Shown here in pieces: positions 1 to 5,846 of a stretch of DNA of 33,598 bases; position 1 is the first letter of the stretch; each line of letters begins with the position of its first letter. The DNA lies in contig WIAG01000040.1 of NCBI GenBank assembly GCA_014055495.1, positions 1 to 33,598 on the forward strand, read 5' to 3'. The notes beneath the pieces were generated by a model that was not told the origin of the DNA, did not search any database, and saw only the letters and a list, made by a program, of their open reading frames with translations. The position numbers and the translations under genes are program-made. Origin of the DNA: Nitrospira sp. CR1.2. GTDB lineage: Bacteria; Nitrospirota; Nitrospiria; Nitrospirales; Nitrospiraceae.

Positions 1-514
1 AGCCCAGATAGAACTCACCTTCGAAACGGTCGTCGGTGTAGTTCGCGATGATGTTGGGAACGACTCCCTCGAACGCGGTCGTTCGCTCGTTCACGCTGCC
101 CCCACCATTTGGAAAGAAGCCGCCGCGGGAAGAAAGCAACTGCCCATGGACGAAGCCGATCATCGGGGTAACCGACAACCTCTTTTCGAGAAAGGTGAAA
201 TTTAAACCCATATCGGTTTCAAGCCAAGGCGCATTGTCGTGCACACCCACGCCATTGATCATGGTCCAATAGGTAATGTTAAAGGCGAGTGCGATGTTAT
301 CGGTCAATCCGTAGGTCCCGTAGATGGAAGGATTAAACCCGAAAAAACTGTCGGCCTGCATCGCCATGGTTACCGACACGGGGTGCTTGGTCGTGTCCAT
401 CAGGTCGTCCGTCGTTCCGGCCTTCGCCTCGACAAATAATCCCCCGGTACCACCCGCCAGCAATGCCACCCCCAACACCCATGCGCGTGCCTTTCGCCCA
501 ACCAACATATTCAT
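1..514 (-). CDS. Putative outer-membrane beta-barrel protein, N-terminal part (runs off window)
   Basis: An open frame of 171 codons runs from ATG at 514 to the window edge without a stop, so the C-terminus is missing. The start is supported by TTTGGAGG about 5 nt upstream. Residues about 10-33 form a hydrophobic signal peptide (AWVLGVALLAGG, then VEAKA) after a basic N-terminus, so the protein is probably exported. The mature part alternates polar and aromatic residues (SFFGFNPSIYGTYGLTDN, ALAFNITYWTMI, MGLNFTFLEKRLSVTPMIGF), as in transmembrane beta-strands of outer-membrane proteins. I do not recognise a named family with certainty; it may belong to a domain of unknown function. It follows nadE by 134 nt, and that gap contains two hairpins that may control its translation (see 592-634). 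Confidence 0.75.
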   Translation of the reverse strand, partial: MNMLVGRKARAWVLGVALLAGGTGGLFVEAKAGTTDDLMDTTKHPVSVTMAMQADSFFGFNPSIYGTYGLTDNIALAFNITYWTMINGVGVHDNAPWLETDMGLNFTFLEKRLSVTPMIGFVHGQLLSSRGGFFPNGGGSVNERTTAFEGVVPNIIANYTDDRFEGEFYLG

Positions 515-591
515 GACGCCTCCAAAGAGAGAAGAAGTGAAAGTGCCCGCTCCAAGACCATCGTGCCCGAAGATCTGGAAGTTCCGTCTCT

Positions 592-634
592 CTGGCGCCA
601 TTGCCAGTGTTGCTGACCGACGTCGTTGTCGGTC
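592..634 (-). promoter_or_regulatory. Candidate ANTAR-type dual-hairpin RNA element before the beta-barrel gene
   Basis: On the minus strand, hairpin 1 (634-615) is GACCGAC, loop AACGAC, GTCGGTC, a perfect 7-bp stem. After 7 nt, hairpin 2 (607-592) is CTGGC, loop AATGGC, GCCAG, a 5-bp stem. Both loops are hexanucleotides with A at position 1 and G at position 4, the signature reported for RNAs bound by ANTAR proteins. There is no T-tract, so these are not convincing terminators. The 3' arm of hairpin 2 and the bases after it (CCAGAGAGA) can instead pair with TCTCTTTGG, which overlaps the Shine-Dalgarno sequence of the next gene. The pairings are seen in the sequence; the function is inferred. 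Confidence 0.55.
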
Positions 635-648
635 GGGATGCTGCCTGT

Positions 649-2418
649 CTACCGATACCCGTTGGTGATCGGCATCCGCCGATCCTTGCCGAACGCCCGA
701 TGCGTAATCTTGATGCCGAGCGGCGCCTGTCGCCGCTTGTACTCGCTGCGATCAACCATCGCCATAACCCGCGAGACCGTCTCCCGATCGAACCCCATCG
801 CCACAATGTCTTCCAAAGCGCGGTCTTCTTCGACATAGGCTTTCAAGATCGGATCCAAGATGGAGTACGGCGGCAGACTGTCTTCGTCCTTTTGGTCGGG
901 GCGCAACTCCGCGGTCGGCGCCCGCTCCAAGACACGTTTGGGAATGACCGGCTCCGGCCCGACCAGATTTCGCAAATGCGACAGCTCATACACCATGGTC
1001 TTCGGCACGTCCTTGATGACGGCGAATCCTCCGGCCATGTCGCCGTACAACGTGGCATACCCGACGCTCATTTCGCTCTTATTCCCGGTGGTCAGGACCA
1101 AATGGCCGAACTTGTTCGAATAGGCCATCAGTAAATTTCCCCGGATCCGGGCCTGCAAATTTTCCTCGGTCGTGTCGGGACGACCGCCGGCGAACGGCTT
1201 CGATAATGTCCGGAGGTAACTCTTGAAGGTCGTCGTGATCGGTAGAGTATCTACCTGGATGCGCAGGCGCCTGGCCAGATCGACCACATCTTCACGACTG
1301 GCTCGAGACGTGTATGGCGAGGGCATGAAGACCCCCAGCACATTGTCTGCACCCAACGCATCCACCGCAATTACCGCCGTCAACGCTGAGTCCACGCCAC
1401 CACTCAGCCCGATGACGACCCGCCTGAACCCGTTCTTAAGCACATAATCCTGGACCCCCAGCACCAGCGCGCGGTAGGCCTCATCCAGACGATCCAACGG
1501 CGGTTCCAGGGGCGGCACCAGCGTAGATGGCGATTTTCGCGCCTGCACCCGCACCTCCACTCGATCGATGAGCGCCGCCACACGGGGCGGTAACGGCTTT
1601 TTCCGCCCCTCGCCCTGGCGCGCCCGGCCGACAGCCGCCACGTCAAGGTCCGCCACTAACAGGTCCTGCGCAAAGGCCTTCCCCCTTGCGACGACCTCCC
1701 CCGTCTGATCCACAATCACACTACAGCCGTCGAACACGAGTTCATCTTGCCCGCCGACAGTATTCGTATAGGTGACGATCACCCGATTCTCGCGGGCCCG
1801 CGTTGCCAACACCTGCTCTCGCACGCGGCTTTTCCCTACGTGGAACGGCGAGGCGTTGATGTTGACGATCACCTCGGCACCAGCCGCCGCTTGCGCGCGG
1901 GTGGGACCTTCCGGATACCAAATGTCTTCGCAAATATTGACACCGATCGTGGTGCCATTGAGGATCAGCAGGGGAAGGCGAGTGCCAGCATGAAAGTACC
2001 GGCTTTCATCGAACACTCCGTAGTTCGGGAGGTGCCGTTTGCAGTAATTTGCCACGATCCGGCGTTCGGCCAGCACCGCCGCGGAGTTGTATAAATCATG
2101 CCGACCGGCGGAGGGCATGGCCGCCGCCTCGGACGCGGTCGCCCCCGTCCCTTCACGGCCGACATATCCCACGACCACCACCAGTCCATGGGCATCCATG
2201 GCAAGCGCCTTCAGCGCACGCTGGGTGTCCTCGATAAAGCGGGCCTTGAACAACAGGTCCTCCGGCGGATAGCCGGTAATGGCCAACTCCGGAAAGGCCA
2301 CGAGATCCACCCTGGCCCGCCGCGCTTCCTTGATCCAGGCCTTGATCAGCGCCATATTCCCGTCGATATCACCGACGGTGGGATTGATCTGGGCCATGGC
2401 GATACGCAACGACCGCAT
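649..2418 (-). CDS. nadE: NAD+ synthetase, glutamine-hydrolysing
   Basis: This 589-residue cytoplasmic enzyme makes NAD+ from deamido-NAD+ (nicotinate adenine dinucleotide), ATP and glutamine, the last step of NAD biosynthesis. The N-terminal nitrilase-type glutaminase domain (about 1-270) carries the catalytic triad: Glu44 in FPELAITGYPPEDL, Lys127 in YCKRHLPNYGVFDE and Cys163 in NICEDIWYP. The C-terminal synthetase domain (about 310-589) has the ATP pyrophosphatase P-loop SGGVDS at 339-344. The length fits the fused two-domain glutamine-dependent form; ammonia-only NadE is about 270 residues. The ATG is preceded by AGGGGA and overlaps the stop of a 47-codon ORF (TGATG). The upstream region holds a promoter and a likely ANTAR-controlled terminator, so expression may respond to the GAF-GAF-ANTAR protein encoded nearby. 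Confidence 0.97.
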   Translation of the reverse strand: MRSLRIAMAQINPTVGDIDGNMALIKAWIKEARRARVDLVAFPELAITGYPPEDLLFKARFIEDTQRALKALAMDAHGLVVVVGYVGREGTGATASEAAAMPSAGRHDLYNSAAVLAERRIVANYCKRHLPNYGVFDESRYFHAGTRLPLLILNGTTIGVNICEDIWYPEGPTRAQAAAGAEVIVNINASPFHVGKSRVREQVLATRARENRVIVTYTNTVGGQDELVFDGCSVIVDQTGEVVARGKAFAQDLLVADLDVAAVGRARQGEGRKKPLPPRVAALIDRVEVRVQARKSPSTLVPPLEPPLDRLDEAYRALVLGVQDYVLKNGFRRVVIGLSGGVDSALTAVIAVDALGADNVLGVFMPSPYTSRASREDVVDLARRLRIQVDTLPITTTFKSYLRTLSKPFAGGRPDTTEENLQARIRGNLLMAYSNKFGHLVLTTGNKSEMSVGYATLYGDMAGGFAVIKDVPKTMVYELSHLRNLVGPEPVIPKRVLERAPTAELRPDQKDEDSLPPYSILDPILKAYVEEDRALEDIVAMGFDRETVSRVMAMVDRSEYKRRQAPLGIKITHRAFGKDRRMPITNGYR

Positions 2419-2561
2419 CAGCCGGTTTCCCCTGCGATCACAGCATGCTCAAATCGGCCGTTCAACGAGGCCGCAAGGAGCTCAGACGCCGAGGCGCACT
2501 GTGAGTCGTACGTCGAGGTGGATGAGAGACTGAGAACGAAGTTGAGGGCCGATTTCAGCAT
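2418..2561 (-). CDS. Possible 47-residue leader peptide or small ORF coupled to nadE
   Basis: The frame starts at ATG 2561, just after the leader terminator's T-tract, and ends in a TGA that shares its A with the nadE start (TGATG), the arrangement of translationally coupled genes. The product begins MLKSALNFVLSLSS and ends in HAVIAGETG; it has a mildly hydrophobic N-terminus and no family I recognise. No clear Shine-Dalgarno precedes the ATG (the upstream bases are the T-run plus GTTCACTTC), which weakens the case. It would be translated only on transcripts that read through the terminator. It may be a real small protein, a coupling ORF that feeds ribosomes to nadE, or chance. Confidence 0.35.
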   Translation of the reverse strand: MLKSALNFVLSLSSTSTYDSQCASASELLAASLNGRFEHAVIAGETG

Positions 2562-2570
2562 GAAGTGAAC

Positions 2571-2610
2571 AAAAAAAAATCCTCAGACCCACCTCGGTGG
2601 ATCGGAGGAC
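2571..2610 (-). terminator. Intrinsic terminator in the nadE leader
   Basis: The minus strand reads GTCCTC, CG, ATCCAC, loop CGAG, GTGGGT, CT, GAGGAT and continues into a run of nine T residues. The upper stem is 6 bp (one wobble) and the lower stem 6 bp including one terminal G-T pair, separated by a small internal loop. It sits 150 nt upstream of nadE and is not preceded by a complete gene, so it acts as an attenuator or ends a small RNA. Confidence 0.8.
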
Positions 2611-2675
2611 GTCGTTGTCCTGCACGGTCTCTGTAAAGGAGAATTTTCGAAGACTCCGTTGTCCTCGAAAAAGCT
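2571..2675 (-). ncRNA. Candidate ANTAR-responsive leader RNA of nadE (two hexaloop hairpins plus terminator)
   Basis: Transcription from the promoter at 2681-2710 should begin near 2675. Hairpin P1 (2671-2644) starts at once: TTTTCGAGGAC, loop AACGGA, GTCTTCGAAAA, an 11-bp stem with one G-U pair. After 22 nt comes P2 (2621-2606): AGGAC, loop AACGAC, GTCCT. Both hexaloops have A1 and G4, as known for ANTAR substrates. The 3' arm of P2 is also the 5' arm of the intrinsic terminator (GTCCTC pairing with GAGGAT, 2610-2579), so P2 and the full terminator cannot form together. In the known ANTAR mechanism the protein stabilises P2 and prevents termination. The structure is visible in the sequence; assignment to the ANTAR class and to nadE control is inference. 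A free-standing small RNA of about 105 nt is the alternative. Confidence 0.68.
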
Positions 2676-2680
2676 CGAGA

Positions 2681-2710
2681 ACAATACCACCGGCCACAAT
2701 CGGCTGTCAA
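2681..2710 (-). promoter_or_regulatory. Sigma-70-like promoter for the nadE leader
   Basis: On the minus strand a perfect -35 box TTGACA (2710-2705) is followed after 18 bp by TATTGT (2686-2681). The expected start at about 2675 lies immediately before hairpin P1 of the leader, which fits a promoter whose transcript begins with a regulatory RNA. Confidence 0.65.
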
Positions 2711-2764
2711 CCGCTCGTCACCAGCGCATTCCCTCAGGAGCATACAGCGTGGGCGCACCTGATA

Positions 2765-2773
2765 TGCTAGAAT
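2765..2773 (+). promoter_or_regulatory. Candidate extended -10 element for the lipoprotein gene
   Basis: TGCTAGAAT matches an extended -10 box (TG, one base, then TAGAAT, 5 of 6 to TATAAT). A start 7-8 nt downstream would fall at about 2780-2782, at or next to the ATG at 2782, giving a leaderless or nearly leaderless mRNA. No good -35 box is seen 17 bp upstream. This is a weak, single-element call. Confidence 0.35.
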
Positions 2774-2781
2774 CCGATCCC

Positions 2782-3696
2782 ATGCGTTCTCTGCTTCGAC
2801 AAGCTTCTGAATCCTTCCGATATCTCTTGCAGGTCCGGCACCTTTGCCTGGCCCTCCTCACTTGTTTCCATGTGTCCGCCTGTAGCTCGGGCTCCCCCCT
2901 CATCCCAGTCGGGGATGGTCCACTTGGAAGGGTAGCGCTGGAGCGAGTAATCAGCCGGGGGACCACCGCAAAGTACGGGAGCCCACAGACGGCCTTTCAA
3001 GTCTCGCATCCGGCGACGGTCTCGTTTTCGGTCATCTCCCACCTGCTGGCCGGCCTATCTGTCTCGGGCCTTGAGCGGCGGGAAACCTCCACCACACACC
3101 AAGCTTACCCGCTGTTTTCTCACGAGGAAACAGAATTTTTAGCGCCACTGCTTGTTCGCGCCTTGGCAGAAGCGCAACCGGATCAGCGAATACGTTTCAC
3201 CCTGCACGATGACGGCCTCCGAACGCAAGGCACGATATATGTGCAAAAAGCTCTGCTGCGAGTGAGCCTCTCACACTACCGCGCAGGCCCCTCGCAGGCT
3301 GACATCCGACCACCGGCACTGACGCTCTCCTTTTCTCCGACACAAGCCTTGGTTCGAACCGAGATCCCCCAGTCCTGGATGAACATCGAACCGGACCAGC
3401 CGCATGTCGCGGTCTCGATTGATGCGTTGACCCAACTCCCTCCGTGGACCACTACCGCTTCCAATCATCAGTCAGTGGCAGAGGTGGCTCCGCCGCCGCT
3501 TCCTACCCCAAACGAGCAGTCCCAGTTGCAACAGGAACTGCACACCACGAAGGACCTGGTGGTCAAACAGGCAGTAGAACTGCAGCAGCTCAAGGCCGAA
3601 CTCGACATGCTGAGACGCCAACTCGCGGAGAAGGAGTCACCCGCCTCCAGGCCTAAGCCCAAACCAGGCCCCAGAAAATCTGCCCCGACTCCCTAA
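2782..3696 (+). CDS. Putative lipoprotein with C-terminal coiled coil
   Basis: From ATG 2782 the product is 304 residues. A signal sequence (LCLALLTCFHVSAC) ends in a type II lipobox VSAC with the lipidated Cys at residue 34, so the protein should be anchored in a membrane facing the periplasm. The middle region (about 60-235) holds an uncharacterised domain with FSHEETEFLAPLLVRAL and conserved-looking beta-strand segments; I cannot name the family. Residues about 255-290 are a heptad-like coiled coil (LQQELHTTKDLVVKQAVEL and what follows), then a Pro/Lys-rich tail. The frame is open further upstream and ATG 2764 is an alternative, but neither has a clear Shine-Dalgarno, and earlier starts would overlap the minus-strand leader promoter. 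It is the only plus-strand gene here and converges with the next lipoprotein, their stops 21 nt apart. Confidence 0.75.
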   Translation: MRSLLRQASESFRYLLQVRHLCLALLTCFHVSACSSGSPLIPVGDGPLGRVALERVISRGTTAKYGSPQTAFQVSHPATVSFSVISHLLAGLSVSGLERRETSTTHQAYPLFSHEETEFLAPLLVRALAEAQPDQRIRFTLHDDGLRTQGTIYVQKALLRVSLSHYRAGPSQADIRPPALTLSFSPTQALVRTEIPQSWMNIEPDQPHVAVSIDALTQLPPWTTTASNHQSVAEVAPPPLPTPNEQSQLQQELHTTKDLVVKQAVELQQLKAELDMLRRQLAEKESPASRPKPKPGPRKSAPTP

Positions 3697-3717
3697 CCGC
3701 TCTCTGCGCTGGATGCG

Positions 3718-4104
3718 TTAGTCACTGCTCGAAACAGCAAACGATCGGACCAGCACGTCCTTGGCATCATAGACATCGCCTGCCCAAACCGGTTTCTGGC
3801 CCTTATACATCGTCACCGTCATGGACGTTCGACGCGAGAATGCCAGTACATCAGCGCGCTGAGCCAAGTGAAAAAAATCATATCCTTCGCGCAACGTCAG
3901 TTCGGCACACCGGCGGAGCAAGTACGCATCCAACTGTGCCTGCGAGGTAAACGAGCCGACACGGTACTCGACGCGATACACATTGTCTTTAAGTTGCTCC
4001 AATTCCCCCCTCGCAGCCCCCGCCAGCGGCTGGTACTGTCCCGTCGTGCAGCCGATAGTCACGACCATCATCAGAGTGAGAACCGTATCTTTCACCTTCG
4101 ACAT
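3718..4104 (-). CDS. Small lipoprotein resembling the CC0125/CC1285 family
   Basis: ATG 4104 is preceded by GAGGAATTC, a good ribosome binding site, so I prefer it to the longer open frame that reaches 4176. The 128-residue product has a signal peptide (VLTLMMVVTIGC) with lipobox TIGC, then TTGQYQPLAG. The segment YRVGSFTSQAQLDAYLLRR and the following CAELTLREGYDFF resembles the CC0125/CC1285 lipoprotein family, where a similar pattern (threonine-containing turn, Y-L-L-R-A-E-L-T, G-Y-D-F) is conserved. The function of that family is unknown. It probably sits in the inner or outer membrane leaflet facing the periplasm. It has its own unit: a 475-nt non-coding stretch separates it from the ANTAR gene upstream. 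Confidence 0.75.
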   Translation of the reverse strand: MSKVKDTVLTLMMVVTIGCTTGQYQPLAGAARGELEQLKDNVYRVEYRVGSFTSQAQLDAYLLRRCAELTLREGYDFFHLAQRADVLAFSRRTSMTVTMYKGQKPVWAGDVYDAKDVLVRSFAVSSSD

Positions 4105-4579
4105 GAATTCCTCATCACAGCCCAACTGCCGGAGAGGCACTGCGGTCCCGGCTCTCCAGCGGCATTTGGACAGCACCCATCATTTGTGACTGCGATCTCG
4201 CGCGCATAACTCGGATCATAGGATTCACCGCACCGGTGTTGCGTCTCGCGTACAACCCGGAGACCGATTCACGTGGCAAATAGTCATATGGATCCCTCAT
4301 GCGTTCAATTGAGACAGCAGCTCACCGCCATGACCTGCTAGCCCGCACCTGAGCCGCATCCTCGATCCAGCAGAGACTAGCCCTTGCGTCAGGTTCCAAC
4401 GTACCGGCGCCGGCAGCCCTTGAGCGACTCACTGGTGCGAGGCAACAAAAACTCTTGGAGGTGAGATTGGATAGGAACACGACCGAAAGTGAGGCAGCCA
4501 CTGTGAAAGACGCACCGAAGCTTCCCTCACTGTGCACGCCATAGGCCTGGTCGACCGTTGAAGACAACGGCTGTCCCCG
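4105..4579. other. 475-nt stretch without a supported gene
   Basis: This lies between the ANTAR gene stop (4580) and the start of the small lipoprotein (4104). It contains the hairpin at 4555-4570 and short minus-strand open frames (4115-4300 and 4322-4567) with no ribosome binding site and no recognisable product. An imperfect inverted repeat near 4126-4160 (GGAGAG and CTCTCC arms) lies close to the lipoprotein start and could be leader structure. I see no convincing promoter, tRNA or repeat. Confidence 0.5.
4555..4570 (-). terminator. Hairpin after the ANTAR gene, possible terminator
   Basis: CCGTTG, loop TCTT, CAACGG forms a perfect 6-bp stem about 10 nt after the stop codon at 4580. No T-tract follows, so it is at best a weak intrinsic terminator or a 3'-end stabiliser. 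Confidence 0.4.
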
Positions 4580-5839
4580 CTACCCACGGTTTTTATCGGC
4601 CCGGTCTTCGATCTCGCCCGCCAACAAGATCGCTTCGGCAATTTCCCGCATGGATTTCCGAAGGTCCATACTCTGCCGCTGAATCAACTTGAAGGCCTCT
4701 TCTTCGGATAGCCGTTTCGCCCGCATGAGGTAGCCCTTGGCTCGATCAAGCAGCTTGCGAACTTGTAACGCCTCCTGCATCTCGAACGATTTTTCCAGCA
4801 ACGTTGTGTGCTCGATGGAAATCGCTGCCTGATTGGCGATAGCCTGCATGAGCTTCACTTCTTCAGCCGTGAAGGTGTGCGGCGTGGACGTATAAGTATT
4901 GATCACACCTATGGCCTTCTCCCGCACCAGCATCGGCACGCACAGCAACGAACAGAGCCCTTCCTTTGCGGCCATGTCCGGATACATATACGAGTCTTCT
5001 TTCGTCACATCCGGCACAATGATCGGCCGACGGTCCTGCACTGCCCGGCCGCTGATGCTCTGGCCTACGCGCACGTTCGGTTTGCGCCGATATTCCTCGC
5101 TCAGACTCTGCGTGGCGGTGATACGTAGTTCACCGCTCGGCTGGTCTAAGAGGATAATCGAACAGATCTTCGAGCCCATCATTTGGGCCGTCATGGTGAC
5201 GATGAGCTGCAGCACGTCTTCGATCAAGCGATTGGAGGAGAGGGTCTCTGACACTTGTGACAAGGTATCCAGTTGAAGCGCCTTCCGCGTCATCTGGTCA
5301 TACAACCGGGCATTCTCAATCGCGCCCCCGACTTGGGTTGCAATGGTCGACAGGAGCGCCAATTCATCCGTGCGATAGCGTCGAGATCGTTTATGCTGAA
5401 CATTGATGACGCCGACCACTTCTTGCTTGGTGGTGATGGGAACGGACACGAAGGCTTGATAGCGATCCTCAGGAAGGTTATGAAAAAACTTGAAGCGCGA
5501 GTCATCGCTGGCACTGTTTGGGATCACGACCCGGGTCCGTTCTCGCGCGACCCAGCCGGTAATGCCCTCGCCCATTCCGATGGTAATACGGCCGATGAGC
5601 TTGGGATGGGGATTCTTCGAGGCCCGTAAAATCAGCTCGTCTCTTTTATCGGACAGCAGATACAGCAGACAGGCATCGGCCTTTGTTGCTTCCACGACGA
5701 CATCGACGATATGGCGAAGTACGGCCTCCAAATCGAGCGTGCTGCTGATCGACTCGCTGATGCGATGGAGCACATCGACTTCCCGCGCTTTCTCCCGCAA
5801 GGCCTGTTCTAACTGAGGTACGGTTCGCTTAGGCGCCAT
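4580..5839 (-). CDS. GAF-GAF-ANTAR sensory RNA-binding regulator
   Basis: From ATG 5839 (TAGGAG 5 nt upstream, 7 nt after the aroB stop) the product is 419 residues; a longer frame from 5872 overlaps aroB and lacks a better site. A short coiled coil (10-30) leads into GAF domain 1 (about 38-176, with GEGITGWVAR and VVGVINVQ), GAF domain 2 (about 207-346, with GQSISGRAVQDRRPIIVPD and AIGVINTYT) and a C-terminal ANTAR domain (about 353-407, core AKGYLM at 367-372, then LSEEEAFKLIQRQSM). ANTAR domains bind paired RNA hairpins with hexaloops and prevent transcription termination; GAF domains bind small ligands or respond to redox or gas signals. There is no receiver or kinase domain, so it is probably a one-component cytoplasmic sensor. 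Two candidate target RNAs lie at 2571-2675 and 592-634. The ligand is unknown. Confidence 0.9.
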   Translation of the reverse strand: MAPKRTVPQLEQALREKAREVDVLHRISESISSTLDLEAVLRHIVDVVVEATKADACLLYLLSDKRDELILRASKNPHPKLIGRITIGMGEGITGWVARERTRVVIPNSASDDSRFKFFHNLPEDRYQAFVSVPITTKQEVVGVINVQHKRSRRYRTDELALLSTIATQVGGAIENARLYDQMTRKALQLDTLSQVSETLSSNRLIEDVLQLIVTMTAQMMGSKICSIILLDQPSGELRITATQSLSEEYRRKPNVRVGQSISGRAVQDRRPIIVPDVTKEDSYMYPDMAAKEGLCSLLCVPMLVREKAIGVINTYTSTPHTFTAEEVKLMQAIANQAAISIEHTTLLEKSFEMQEALQVRKLLDRAKGYLMRAKRLSEEEAFKLIQRQSMDLRKSMREIAEAILLAGEIEDRADKNRG

Positions 5840-5846
5840 GAGACTC

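Noticed and set aside
615..634. The 7-bp hairpin just after nadE as the nadE terminator
   Set aside because: No T-tract follows it, and it pairs with a neighbouring hairpin in the A1/G4 hexaloop pattern; a regulatory reading fits better, though weak termination cannot be excluded.
2482..2697. Minus-strand 71-codon ORF through the nadE leader
   Set aside because: It reads through the leader hairpins and terminator with no ribosome binding site or family match; the RNA structure explains the sequence.
4115..4300. Minus-strand 61-codon ORF before the small lipoprotein
   Set aside because: No Shine-Dalgarno, no recognisable motif, Arg/Met-rich composition; not supported.
4322..4567. Minus-strand 81-codon ORF after the ANTAR gene
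   Set aside because: TTG start without ribosome binding site inside a hairpin region; no family features.
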